A stretch of 64,000 nucleotides of DNA, taken from the NCBI GenBank assembly GCA_947095585.1, contig OX352764.1, forward strand, positions 72,621,536 through 72,685,535, in the 5' to 3' direction. Both the position numbers and the translations under genes were made by a program. Numbering within the stretch: position 1 is the stretch's first letter; every line of letters begins with the position of its first letter. Shown here piece after piece: positions 11,221 to 21,090 of the stretch. This stretch comes from Nephrocerus scutellatus. Taxonomy: Eukaryota; Arthropoda; Insecta; Diptera; Pipunculidae. The notes below the pieces were generated by a model. The model ran no database searches, was not told where the DNA came from, and saw nothing but the letters and a program-made list of their open reading frames with translations.

Positions 11221-11436
11221 GAAAATTGTTGCCCCCTTCACTTCAAAAAACTTAGAGAGCGGAAAAACTATTTTAGAACGGAAATGGTTCCTTCCAACAA
11301 CCGACTGGCTAATTAAACTTTTTATTTAGAGACTATGTTCTCATATGAGCTGGAACATACTTGCCCTTCTTCTCATCATGGCTGACTCGGACGTTTTTCA
11401 TCTGTTTCAGCTTTATGGTGTGTTGAGACCTTTGAG

Positions 11437-11735
11437 TTGTCATCGTTCATCACGAGGGGCGACGTCACAATGTACTTCACTCCTTTAGATCTGGCTACTA
11501 TTTACAAGGCGTATATTCGCCCTAAACTTGAATACAACTGTATTGTCTGGGCAGGTGCCTCCAAGACCACGATGCATCTATTAGACAGAGTTCAAAACCG
11601 CGCGTTAAAACTTATTGGTGACGTACATATCGCGAAAACAATCGAATCGCTTGAACATCGTAGGAATGTTTCCAGTCTGTCACTGTTTTATCGCTTTTTC
11701 CACAAGCGGTGTTCAAAAGAAATATCCAGATGCAT
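11437..11735 (+). pseudogene. Non-LTR RT C-terminal region, left half (interrupted)
   Basis: From about 11476 the plus frame reads FTPLDLATIYKAYIRPKLEY, then IVWAGASKTTMHLLDRVQNR and LSLFYRFFHKRCSKEISRC. This is the conserved segment after the RT core in CR1/Jockey-type elements (thumb and C-terminal region). The copy is 5' truncated. At 11736 the frame runs into an LTR; the matching continuation (CIPPIIQPIRNTFSLA) resumes at 21022 beyond the errantivirus. The apparent 154-residue frame to 11901 is therefore half RT and half LTR. Confidence 0.8.
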
Positions 11736-12165
11736 AGAAATATGTATGAATTTAAAAAGAACTAAAAATACTAATTTTAATTCGGTTCAACACTTTATTG
11801 AATCTATCTTAAGACTAAGCTACAATATGTTTTTAGGTGGTACTTATAATATCGTATATGATGATCATGCATCTTTCATCGTCAATGCAGTTCAACAGTA
11901 GCCGTAAACAATTCTTAAAGAATTGTTTGTTAATTTTCAGTGCAATACATTTTTGTTTCCACAGAACTTTGTCTGTTTGAACGGAAGTGCAATTGGGTTA
12001 TTTTAATTTAATGTCTGAATTCATTAATCGATTCGCTGTAAACAATTCCCGAGAATTACCTAATTCATAATTTAGTAAATGCATTTTCGTTTGCACAGAA
12101 TTTTGTCTGTGTATTTTGTTTATTTGTATTTGTTTTATATTATGTTAGTTGGTGTTACTATAATT
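11736..12165 (-). repeat. 3' LTR of errantivirus B
   Basis: Matches the 5' LTR at 20575-21021 over its whole length, with indels near both ends (430 versus 447 bp). On the minus strand it starts AATTATAGTAACACC, against AGTTATAG in the 5' copy, and ends CATACATATTTCT. It contains an inverted pair around TTTCCACAGAA and TCTGTGTGAACG. The purine tract TTGGGGGA directly precedes it. Confidence 0.9.
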
Positions 12166-12210
12166 CCCCCAATGTTAGATTGTGGCTCCGACGAAATATG
12201 CAAAATGGAC
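12166..12210 (-). pseudogene. env: Env C-terminal remnant and polypurine tract of errantivirus B
   Basis: Minus-strand codons read HISSEPQSNIGG, matching the env terminus SSEPQANGG of the second errantivirus at 63405-63430. The purine run TTGGGGGA follows at about 12173-12166 and would prime plus-strand synthesis. This short piece lies on the far side of the inner gypsy element from the main env body and lacks the transmembrane segment. Confidence 0.75.
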
Positions 12211-12275
12211 CGTTGTTCAAAGACGTTGTTCAGAGACTGTGTGTTTGTTTAGTTGTTTAGACTATCATCGTAACA
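12211..12275 (-). repeat. Truncated 3' LTR of gypsy A
   Basis: Starts TGTTACGATGATAGTC on the minus strand, exactly as the 5' LTR does at 16429, and stops after 65 bp at the junction with errantivirus env. The polypurine tract AAAACGGGGAGAAT (12290-12276 region) lies immediately upstream. About 155 bp of LTR are missing. Confidence 0.85.
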
Positions 12276-12381
12276 ATTCTCCCCGTTTTAAAATACTGTT
12301 TACAAACATTTTTGATTTTTCTATGTTTAGCGCACGTAGTCTTCGAGATAGACAGGCAGCTGTAGATCGCTAAGTTATTCG

Positions 12382-13227
12382 TTAAACTTGCTCTTGGGGC
12401 GGTGATACTTCCTCTTCTTCCTTCTCGGGTTCTGGAACGATTTCGGGCTCAATCTCTTGCTGTTCTGGAACACGGATATCAAAACTGTCCAGAAGAACGT
12501 TGCGGCCATTGTCAAGATACGTGTAGCGTTTCTTGAGCTGATTTGCATGAGCAATGATTTCTCGTATATCAGTTTGTACCTTGTTATTGACCGTTCCCAC
12601 TTTGCATACGATTTCTCCTGAAACCCAGCGCCACTGGTTGTTGCTTAAGTGGGTTTTAACGAGAACTTTGTCGCCTATCTCAAACGTCTTTTCTTTACCA
12701 CCGTGGTGAGTGTTGAACTGCTGTTCCATCTTGTGGTTTCGTTCCGTTGTACATTTCGTAGTCGGCATAAGTAAGTCGAGCTTCGATCTTGCTTGTCGCC
12801 CCGTCATCAGCTCATGCGGCGATTTTGATCCAAGGTTGTATGATGGCGTGAAGCGGTAGTGCTTAAGAAACTTTCGCAAGATTTCATTAGCGTTTCCATC
12901 CTTCTGAAGCTTCTTGAGTCCCTGTTTCAGCGTCTGCACGAACCGTTCTGCCTGACCGTTCGCTTGCGGATGATAAGGCGCTGTGGTGATGTGCTCGATT
13001 CCTCTTTCTGCGCAGAATTCCTTGAAGCTTTCCGATGAGAATTGCGGTCCGTTATCAGAAACGATTGTTTTGCAATCGCCGTGTCTTGCGAAGGCTTCTT
13101 CGAGTCTGTCTATTGTCTGCTGGGACGTCGTGCTCTGCATCTTGTAGACTTCTGGCCATTTTGAAAAGGCGTCAATGATGACAATATACCAGAAGTCATT
13201 GACTGGACCAGCGAAGTCGACGTGCAA
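12382..13227 (-). pseudogene. pol: Gypsy A integrase catalytic core and C-terminus
   Basis: The 281-residue frame has the complete DDE triad: D in HVDFAGP (near residue 3), D in IVSDNGPQF (near 58) and E in GQAERFVQTL (near 94). A C-terminal part with GDKVLVKTHL and an acidic tail (EPEKEEEEVSPPQE) follows. This enzyme joins element cDNA to chromosomal DNA. A single TGA separates it from the upstream frame (APWL, stop, LHVDFAGP), so the zinc domain and core were once continuous. Confidence 0.9.
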
Positions 13228-14142
13228 TCACAACCATGGGGCTTCTGGAATCGGCCACGACTGCAGTGTAGCTTTAATCGGTGAAAACGCGTTCGTTGCG
13301 CAATTCAGACAGGTTCGAACTGTCTTTTCGATGTCGTTGTCGAGCGAAGGCCAGGAGACTTTCTGTCGAGCTAATAGCTTCATGCGCTCAATGCCAAGAT
13401 GACCTTGATGTAGTTCTATGAGGATTTCGCTGCGGTAGCGCTTCGGAATGATGATGCGATCACTGAAGAAAATGCAACCGTTGCTGATTGTGAGCGAACC
13501 TCGTCTTGGGAAGTATTCTGCAGCTTCAGCATTAGGGATTTGCTCTCGTTTGCGTGGCCAGCCCTTTTCAATGAAGCTTGTGATTCCCTTCAACGTTTCG
13601 TCTCGACTCGTTTCTTGCTGAATAGCTTCAAAGGTTATTGGCAGCTTCTTGGCGGTGTCGATGGCGAAACAACCTAGTGAGCCTTCTGCAATAACCTTTG
13701 CGATGAAGTTGGAGTCTTGTGGCTTGTGATTTAGGTTTCTTTTAAATCGCGAGAAGGGCGACGGTTCGCGATTATTTTTTTCGGAACCCATTTTACCAAT
13801 GACGACGTCTTCGTCAGGCTTTGCATGTTGGCTAATGAGTCGAGAGATGAAATCCACGTATGCGAAGCTCTTTGTATCGACGTATTTGATCTCGAAGTCG
13901 TATGCGAGCAATATCAAAGCGTAGCGTTGAAGACGACTTGCCTTGTGTACCGGAACTCCCTTCTTGTTGCCGAAGATTGCGAGCAAGGGTTTATGGTCCG
14001 TCTGGAGCTCGAACTTGCGACCATAAATGTAGCGGTGAAACTTCTGAAGGGCAAATGTGAGCGCCAGAGCTTCTCGTTGAATCTGCGGGTAGTTTTTTTC
14101 TGCTGCTGTGAAAGAGCGTGCGGCATGCATTACAGGGCGCAA
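13228..14142 (-). pseudogene. pol: Gypsy A RNase H (C-terminal half) and integrase zinc domain
   Basis: The frame begins RPVMHAARSFTAAEKNY, then QREALALTFALQKFHRYIYG and LQTDHKPLLAIF, the second half of a gypsy RNase H. A linker follows, and then an HHCC integrase zinc domain with ELHQGHLGIERMK and CLNCATNAF. The N-terminal half of RNase H, including its first catalytic aspartate, is absent: sequence jumps from YGKFIPGIKKHRG in the RT frame straight to this point, with a change of frame. Confidence 0.85.
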
Positions 14143-14980
14143 ATGGGCCGCGATGTTTCTTGATACCAGGAATGAATTTTCCGTACCAGGTGACTGCCCC
14201 CAGAAATGCCTGAAGCTGCTTGACGTCTGTGGGAGGTGGAATGCTCTGGAACGTCTTGATCTTATCTGGGCTCGGTTTAATGCCGTTCGCGTTGATTATG
14301 TGACCAAGGAATTCAAGTTGTTTCTGACGGAATCCACACTTTTCGATCTTGAGATGGTAACCGTTTTCCTGAATGCGACTTAAAACTTCGCACAGGTTCT
14401 TGTCGTGGTTGTTTTGATCAGTTCCTCCCACGATGAATTCGTCGATGAACGGAAAAGCGCCTTTTGCTCCGCTCACAAGTCTTTGAAAAATTCCCGGTGC
14501 TGGCTTGACTCCTGGCTGCAACCGGTTTACTTGGAAAAGTCCGCAGTGAGTGTTGATGGTCATCAGCTTCTTTGAGTCTTTGTCGAGCTCGACCTGAAGG
14601 AACGCGTCTGAGAGGTCGATTTTGCTGAAGAGTTTGAATCGCGATAGCTGAGCAAAAATCTCATTAGGCGTTGACAGTGGAAATTGTTCCGGCTCGAGCA
14701 AATCATTTAAGCCAGTTGAGTAGTTGGCGCAGATTCTAACTCGTCCATCCTTCTTCTTGACCGCGACTATTGGTGCGGCGTATGCCGAGTATCGGACGGG
14801 GCTAATCACGTTCAATAGCTGTAAACGTTTGATTTCGTTCTCGATAGGCTCCATAGCGGCAAACGGAACTGGACGGCTGTTGCGGAAAATTGGTTTCGCG
14901 CCTGGTTTGAGCGTCAGCGATGCCTTTTGGGTGCAAAGGCCGAGCGAATCTTTGAAAAGAGCTGGAAATCTGGTCTTCAA
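13991..14980 (-). pseudogene. pol: Gypsy A reverse transcriptase
   Basis: Residues 1-250 are a recognisable RT: KDGRVRICANYSTGLN, FSKIDLSDAFLQVEL (first catalytic aspartate), VNRLQPGVKPAPGIFQR and EFLGHIINANGIKPSPDKI. The active-site box normally YxDD reads FIDEFIVGG, so the second catalytic aspartate is glutamate and the enzyme is probably dead. After GKFIPGIKKHRG the frame is shifted and the last 45 residues are out of frame with RNase H. Confidence 0.88.
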
Positions 14981-16137
14981 CTCATTTGGAAATTTCTGTC
15001 GTTGTCCAGTTGCAGGCGAAGCTTATGATCATCGATGGCTGGTTCAACAAACTTGCGGTTGGACATCAATGCTGTGGTAACTGCCAGACTTTGACGACGT
15101 TCTGATCTACGGCTGAATCTGCTTGGTCTTGATCGGAATCTGCGCAGGAATTCGTTCGCCGATGTACAATTGCCGGCTTTGTGACCCTTTACCTTGCAAG
15201 TTTCGCAGATTTTGTCCTTGTATGGGCAATCCCTATGCCAGTGGCAGTCACCGCAGAAGTAGCAGTTGTTAGGAGGCGTGTCCAATTTTTCAGTTGATTT
15301 ATGTGTGGATTTCTGCCGACCTTGCTGTTGCTGTCTCTCTTTCTTCTTGAAAATCTGCATCACTTCGCTTTTGGGTGTTGAATTGGAGTATTGGACCATC
15401 AATTTCTCGTCATTGAGACACGACAACCGCTTTGCTAGCTCGCAGACATCGTTCAGCTTCAATCTGGGCACTGTGTGTGAATTGGCTGCTGCTGCACGAG
15501 TTGTTTCGACTTCCTCGAGCTTAATGAGGAGCTTTTCGAGAACGAGCGAGTCTTCAGCTCCCGTGAGCGCCTTGACGTACATGAGAACCTTAAAATCGTC
15601 GGCTGTGCACGTGGCTATCTCGGATTTTTCGTACTTCATGTTGACCTGGCTAGCGAAATCGTCCCAACCTTCTCCTGAACCTTTAGTGATGCTCAAACAC
15701 TTGTAGCGGAGTGTGAAAACCGATTCTTTCCATCCAAAAATCTTTTTCAGCTCCTCGACTGCTTTCTCGAAAGTGATGGTTTGTACGGTGTCTGGCAGTA
15801 TACGGTCAGCGAAGCGTCGGTACTCCGAGGTTGACAACTTCTCAGTGAGCAAACTCACCCGCTGGCGGACCGTCAATGTCTGTGTTTCCTCTGTATAGAT
15901 GTGCTCGTAGCGAGCGTACCAACGGTCGAACGTTTCACCGTCCTCCGGGCAGTAGCCGAATTTTTCCATTCGATCGGACAGGTGCTTATGTGTTTGTGCC
16001 GCTGCTGGTCGGTGAACTGCATCCGCTTGATTGGCTGGCGAAGCGTTTCGCTGCTGAACCATTTGTTGCATGAGTGCTGCCATTTGTTGTTGTGTTTCGT
16101 TTTGAGCTTTTATCAATCGTTTGACGAGTTCTTCCAT
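14977..16137 (-). CDS. gag: Gypsy A gag
   Basis: A 386-residue frame starting MEELVKRLIKAQNETQQQM, with a glutamine-rich N-terminus, a capsid-like central region (FDRWYARYEHIYTE, SVFTLRYKCLSITKGSG) and a CCHC knuckle pair near residues 290-322 (CYFCGDCHWHRDC, CETCKVKGHKAGNC). Gag forms the particle and packages RNA. The last residues RKFVEPAIDDHKLRLQLDN are the entry to the protease, but the DTGS active site and the rest are gone. After a few more codons the frame stops, overlapping the RT frame, as expected from an internal deletion. Confidence 0.85.
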   Translation of the reverse strand: MEELVKRLIKAQNETQQQMAALMQQMVQQRNASPANQADAVHRPAAAQTHKHLSDRMEKFGYCPEDGETFDRWYARYEHIYTEETQTLTVRQRVSLLTEKLSTSEYRRFADRILPDTVQTITFEKAVEELKKIFGWKESVFTLRYKCLSITKGSGEGWDDFASQVNMKYEKSEIATCTADDFKVLMYVKALTGAEDSLVLEKLLIKLEEVETTRAAAANSHTVPRLKLNDVCELAKRLSCLNDEKLMVQYSNSTPKSEVMQIFKKKERQQQQGRQKSTHKSTEKLDTPPNNCYFCGDCHWHRDCPYKDKICETCKVKGHKAGNCTSANEFLRRFRSRPSRFSRRSERRQSLAVTTALMSNRKFVEPAIDDHKLRLQLDNDRNFQMS

Positions 16138-16210
16138 GGTGCCGAGATTATTTTACTTTTTTTTCGAATTATGCGTAAAAAAATTTGTTCTTTATCCTCG
16201 TCGCCACTGT

Positions 16211-16429
16211 TGTGATCCTGGAAACGGTTCCTTAAATATAAATAAGACGCAGGATTACAAATAGAATAAGAGAATATGTAATTGGCACTTATCAGATTTG
16301 CACACATTAATTCTAAACAAAGGAATGACAAGTGGGGTTTGTTCACAGACTGGCGTCTGTTGTATTCGTTGTTCAAAGACGTTGTTCAGACTGTGTGTTT
16401 GTTTAGTTGTTTAGACTATCATCGTAACA
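16211..16429 (-). repeat. 5' LTR of gypsy A
   Basis: 219 bp bounded by TGTTACGATGATAG and ATCACA on the minus strand. The leader AGTGGCGACGAGGATAAAG follows downstream. Its first 62 bases match the 3' LTR remainder with one 2-bp indel. Its outer end abuts errantivirus env at 16430. Confidence 0.8.
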
Positions 16430-17845
16430 GTTTTGATTTATTATATGTTTTATAGATTTTTCAATTTCAATTTGTTCAATTTGTTTCAAATACAAGGATT
16501 CCAATTTTAGATCAGCTATTGTTACATTTGATTTTTCTTTAATTTTAGTTATAATATTTGGCAAAATAAGTTAATCGAAAAATTTAATTTGTACGTTAGT
16601 AAAAGTTTCATTGAGTGTATGAATTTCGCAATTTTCAAACTTTAATAGAAAGTTTCCTTTAATTTTTATTGTCATTTTATTACAGTTGTAAGAAATTTTA
16701 TTAGCAAAATTTTTGAATATAAGAATACCAGGATGTATTTCTGTCACCTTTGTTTGGGTTAATGTTTGGATATCGCAAAATGCTTCTTCAAAATTAAGTA
16801 TGTTTGACAAGCATTTATCAGTAATCAATTAATTAGGTTCTTCCTAAAATTTTCCTTTATGTTTATATCGTAAATGGTATTGTCTGAATCTACTAATATT
16901 TCATAAGTATTTAGTATTATGGATTTGTTTTTAGTATAAGCGATGGGTTCGAATTTGATTTTCGACAAGATATTTTTTGAATATTCTGGGATTAAAAGAA
17001 CTATTGTCTTGGAGGACAACGGCAACTTTAATGTTGCTTAATCGATTTTTGTTAAAATATATGTGGGAATTATTCCAAGTTTGCTGGAGAAGATTATTTT
17101 TCCGACGTCATCGATGTGGTCCTTTAAAAGCTAGATATCGTTGTTTATTTGGTAGATTTTTCCCATAAATGTGATTTCATCCTCTAAAGTTGATATTTTA
17201 TTACCCAAAAATGTCTTTGAATTTATTCAGGTAATCTCCTATTATTGTCTGTTTGTGGTTTATATGGTTTGTTATATTGGTTATTTGTAGGGACATGAAT
17301 TTGTTAATGTGTGTTAGGTTGTTTAGTTTATTGTCTAAGAGGTCGTTGTTATCATAAAGTAGTTTAAGTGATTTACTTATCTGCGCTTCGTCATCGCTGT
17401 CCATAGTTCCTGCAATAAACTTCATTCTTTTACATATTATATTAACTAGTCCTCTCTTGGTTCTAAAGTGTGGGTTCAATGCTTCTATTTTAGCTTTTAA
17501 CAAAGAGAAATTTCCGGTTATGGTGTTTAGTAATGATTTTGATTCTACTGTAGTTGTCTTCACTGTTTTTATGTTGTCATGGATCAGTTCCACTGTCTCT
17601 TCGTACATAGTCGTATTGATGATATAAAGAATTTTGTTGTAGTGTTCGATTGGTCTGATTTCTCCTGTCTTTATCGGTATGTATCCATTGTTGTTCGTTA
17701 GGTCTTGAATTTCCAGGGTTTGTGTATTAACTGTTGTAACGAAGCTCATTATAAACGTTACCAAAATCATTTGAATTGTAATTTTTTTGCTTTTACTGTT
17801 GGGTTTGCATAGTCTTGAAATTTCCTTTTTTGTTTCGCATGGCAC
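16430..17845 (-). pseudogene. env: Errantivirus B envelope gene, main part
   Basis: The first frame (17845-17201) starts about 90 bp after the end of integrase. It has a basic N-terminus, a hydrophobic segment (ILVTFIMSFVTTV) that could serve as signal peptide, N-glycosylation sequons, and a furin-like site FRTKRGLVN at about residue 130, the hallmark of errantivirus Env. Frames at 17025-16825 and 16828-16571 carry the downstream ectodomain with frameshifts and stops between. The frame decays at 16430, where gypsy A begins; the transmembrane segment is missing. Env would mediate fusion in an infectious copy; this copy is clearly inactive. Confidence 0.85.
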
Positions 17846-17936
17846 TTATAATATGTATGTCCTGTTTTAATATTTTCAATATGATTTTCTTTGTTTCTAT
17901 TTTCCTATATTTTCTGTGATTTTTGCCTCCTCTAAC

Positions 17937-18780
17937 TTACTTTATGTAGATTATTCCTTCTTGTATTTGTACGTCGCTTCTGTCCTTATTCAACAGATTT
18001 ATATAATTCTCTTTCTTTTTCAATATAAAGTCACGGATTCCTGGGTATTTGTCTTCGTGGATTTTTCCGCTTAAGAAGTCAATCGGTTTTATGTTTGTCG
18101 TACTATGGATTGTGTTATTATAAAAACCTATGATTCTAAACACTTTATCTTCAATGGGTTCATCTTTATTTCTGTCATCATGTCTTAAAAGTCTAATGTG
18201 TTCGTTTATAGTGTTATGGAGTCGTTCGATGTCCGCATTAGATGTATGGTTACAATTAGAGGTGTGTATGTCAATATTTTCTTCGCTTAGGAATTGAAGC
18301 ATTGGTATTGCTTTGAAACCTAGCTCGTTGTCGACGATTATTTTTTCTATTTTTCCGCAAGTGTTGATATTTTGGAGTAATTTTGTTTTAAATTTCGTCC
18401 ATGTCCTTCCGTTAATTTTATAGGCTACGGCGAATATTGTAAATTTATCTATAGTGGTCATAAAAAGGTTTTTGTCTAGCGTGTAAAAAACGTCAATATG
18501 TACTGTTTCACGGGGTTTCGACGGTGTATCCGTTATCTTAAAAGGGATTATTGGTGGGTGCCTATCATCTTTTTCTAGGGCACAAATTTCACAATTGTTA
18601 ATAAATTGGGTTATTCTCATTTTTAGCTTAGGATTATAAATTTGTGTCTTAAGTTCTTCAAATACCGCCTGTATGCCTCTATGATTTTTAGTTTAACTTC
18701 GTCCTCAATATCATCGTAACTTTTTGAAGCATCTTATGATTTGAAAATCCTTGTTATTTGAGAAGAGTTAAGTAAGTGGT
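17937..18780 (-). pseudogene. pol: Errantivirus B integrase
   Basis: From about 18700 the decayed frame reads NHRGIQAVFEELK. The main frame (18620-17937) continues with ITQFINNCEICALEK (zinc domain Cys pair) and a core with HIDVFY (first D), KIIVDNELGF (second D) and NADIERLHNTINEH (E). All three acidic residues are present, although the usual DNGPEF box is altered to DNELGF, as in several errantiviruses. A stop and frame change near 18700-18770 cut it from RNase H. Confidence 0.85.
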
Positions 18781-19548
18781 TTTAAACATATTATAAAATG
18801 TTTCATCTATTAAAACTGCATTTATCTGAGTTGGGTTAAAATGATTTTTTAGCAAGGTTATGGTAGATTCCCTGTCAAGGTTTTTCATATAAATAGTTTT
18901 GCGATTGTTATTGAACACTTTTTCATTTCTTATTTTTGACGATCCTGAATTGATTTTCTAGATGATAACCTGATTTCTAAATAGGTTTATTACAGATTCA
19001 GTTTCTCTTAAGTTCATTTCGGATGGTTCCAATGTGTTAATTACTATGGGTTCAGGCTCGATTCTTGATAACGCATCGGCGTTGCCGTTCTTTGTACCCT
19101 TTTTATACTTAATGTCATAGTCGAACTCTGACAGTCTGAGCCTCCACCTTACTAGTTTAGAGTTCGGTTCCTTGATCGAAAACAGCCATGTTAGGGGCTT
19201 GTGGTCAGTCTCAATTAAAAATCTCCGTCCGAAGAGATAGGGTCTGAAATATTTTGTGGCCCAGATAATGGCCAGTAACTCCTTCTCTATCGTGCTATAG
19301 TTGATTTCGTGCTCATTAAGCGTACGACTAGCATAGCATATAGGGTGGTTGTCTTGGGAGAGTATTGCACCTAGTGCATAATTGCTAGCGTCCGTTGTTA
19401 AGTTAAACTTCTTCGTAAAGTCGGGGTATACAAGAATTGGATCGTTTGTCAACATTGTTTTAAGGGTATTCAAGCTATCTTGGTATCGTGAATCAGAAAT
19501 GTTTATTTTTGCATCTTTTTTCAAATATGCTGTCATTGGTTTTTGCAA
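18780..19548 (-). pseudogene. pol: Errantivirus B RNase H and linker
   Basis: The 196-residue frame (19548-18958) begins with the RT connection and enters RNase H with [18 protein letters not shown] (first D), [19 protein letters not shown] (E) and [12 protein letters not shown] (D). It closes with [14 protein letters not shown]. The next about 180 bp hold the linker to integrase (NNNRKTIYMKNLD) interrupted by a stop at 18958. The enzyme would degrade RNA in hybrids during reverse transcription. Confidence 0.88.
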
Positions 19549-20477
19549 TTGATGAATAATCCTTGATGAATTTCCGGTAGTATCCGGTTAAACCTAGAAA
19601 TTGTTTAATTTGTTTTGGTGTTTTAGGGATTGGAAAGTTTTGAATACTTTCTATCTTTTTCGGGTTAGGTTTTATACCATTGGATGTCACTATGTGACCT
19701 AAAAAATCCGTTTCCTTTTTTAAAAATGCTGACTTATCAAATTGGACTTTTAAGTTAGCCTTTTTCAAACAGTTGAAAATTAAATTAATGGAATTAAGGT
19801 GTTCCTGTAAGGAGGTTGAGAAGAATATTATCATCTTAGTAGACTAAGCAGATTTTATTTATGTTGTTCATTAATCTTTGGAATGTCGCTGGAGCTGTCT
19901 TGAGTCCAAACGGCATTCGCAAAAATTCGTAGTGTCCTCCTTCGACACTGAACGCGGTTTTATGAATATCGTTTTCATTGATTTCTATCTGATAAAATCC
20001 TTTCGCCAGATCGAGTGTAGAAAAATACTGGCATCTTCCCAGTTTATCTAGGATTTCATCGATATTAGGGACTGGGTACTTGTCATCTATCGTCACTTCA
20101 TTGAGTTTTAGATAATCGGTGACAAGCCTCCATTTGGTTTTTCCACTGGCATCTGCCTTATTAGGCACAATCCAAATGGGTGCTGAGTATGGAGACTTGC
20201 TATATCTGATTATTTTATTATGAAGCATTTCCTTGATTTGGTTTTCAACCTCATTTAAATGTATATACGGATACCTGTATGATTTGGTATATATAGGGAC
20301 GTTGTCAGATGTTCTTATCCTATGTTTAACAGCATATGTAAAAGTAAGCGGTTTATTTTCTTGGTAGAAAATATCTGAGTACTTATTTATGACTCTGATT
20401 AATTGGGTTTTTTCCTCAATATTGAAATGTCCAGCTCGGATTTGATCCTGTATATTTTTATTTTTTGCATCTTGCAC
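19493..20477 (-). pseudogene. pol: Errantivirus B reverse transcriptase, gag and protease deleted
   Basis: The first frame (20477-19836) has [35 protein letters not shown] and [19 protein letters not shown], then stops just before the active site. The next frame (19834-19493) resumes with [14 protein letters not shown] and [19 protein letters not shown]. The start of the first frame is only about 80 bp from the primer binding site, so all of gag and protease is gone and the ATG at 20477 is not a natural start. The upper frame retains normal RT spacing. Confidence 0.9.
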
Positions 20478-20557
20478 AAATCACTATCTTAAGTAAGTGC
20501 TTTATTTTTTTTGCAAAAAGTTCACTCGCGTTAAATCGTTTTTAAGGATATACGCGT

Positions 20558-20575
20558 ATCCTACCGACTGCGCCA
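20558..20575 (-). promoter_or_regulatory. Primer binding site of errantivirus B
   Basis: On the minus strand TGGCGCAGTCGGTAGGAT lies exactly at the inner edge of the 5' LTR. It is the serine-tRNA-type site described for the 17.6/297 group and would prime minus-strand DNA synthesis. Its first base overlaps the last LTR base. Confidence 0.8.
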
Positions 20576-21021
20576 GAAATATGTATGAGTTTAAAAAGAA
20601 CTAAAAAAAACAAAACTCAACACTTTATTGAATCTATCTTAAGACTAAGCTACAATATGTTTTCAGGTGGTACTTATAATATCGTATATGATGATCTTGC
20701 ATCTTTCATCGTCAACGCAGTTTAACAGTAGCCGTAAACAATTCTTTGGAATTGTTTGTTAATTTTCAGTGCAATGCATTTTCGTTTCCACAGAACTTAG
20801 TCTGTGTGAACGGAAGTGCAATTGGGTTATTTTAATTTGATGTCTGAATTCATTAATCGGCACGATTCGCTGTAAACAATTCCCGAGAATTACCTAATTC
20901 ATAATTTAGTAAATGCATTTTCGTTTCCACAGAATTTTGTCTGTGTGAACGAAAATGCAATTTTCCTTATTGTGACAAAAAATTTAAGTTTTATATTATG
21001 TTAGTGGGTGTTACTATAACT
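20575..21021 (-). repeat. 5' LTR of errantivirus B
   Basis: 447 bp starting AGTTATAGTAACACCCAC and ending CATACATATTTCT on the minus strand, collinear with 11736-12165. It abuts the primer binding site inside and ATGCAT outside. Confidence 0.9.
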
Positions 21022-21090
21022 ATGCATCCCGCCTATTATCCAACCCATCCGTAATACTTTCTCTTTGGCTGTGACAATCTTCAATTAATT
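21022..21090 (+). pseudogene. Non-LTR RT C-terminus, right half
   Basis: The plus frame starting in the target duplication reads CIPPIIQPIRNTFSLAVTIFN and stops. It continues the RT frame broken at 11735: joining the two sides at ATGCAT gives an uninterrupted RCIPPIIQP. Downstream to about 21178 there is AT-rich sequence without motif. Confidence 0.75.

Larger units (their letters stand above)
12211..16429 (-). mobile_element. Gypsy element A (inner layer), inserted in env of errantivirus B
   Basis: Order on the minus strand: 5' LTR 16211-16429, leader, gag 16137-14977, RT from 14980, RNase H and integrase to 12382, polypurine tract 12290-12276, and a 65-bp remainder of the 3' LTR (12275-12211). 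The leader begins after the LTR with AGTGGCGACGAGGAT, which resembles mag-type gypsy elements. The shared LTR part is identical except for one 2-bp indel. Protease and the first half of RNase H are deleted, and the frame shifts at both deletions. Confidence 0.85.
11736..21021 (-). mobile_element. Errantivirus-like LTR element B (outer layer of a nest)
   Basis: The minus-strand element runs from a 5' LTR at 20575-21021, through a primer binding site, pol (20477-17937) and env (17845-16437, 12210-12166), to a polypurine tract and 3' LTR at 11736-12165. ATGCAT flanks both ends (11730-11735 and 21022-21027), and removing the element rejoins the split RT frame exactly (RCIPPIIQP). The LTR start AGTTATAG and the serine-tRNA-type primer site are typical of the 17.6/297 side of insect errantiviruses. 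Gag and protease are deleted and a second gypsy element sits inside env. The two LTRs show about a dozen differences plus indels over their better-aligned half, so the insertion is not very young. Confidence 0.9.

Noticed and set aside
11736..12165. First read as the 3' tail of the non-LTR element, with a second copy at 20575
   Set aside because: Both copies carry LTR features: one adjoins a primer binding site, the other a polypurine tract and env end, and ATGCAT flanks the pair.
20558..20575. Possible tRNA fragment
   Set aside because: Only the 18 bases complementary to a tRNA 3' end are present; no cloverleaf. It is a primer binding site.
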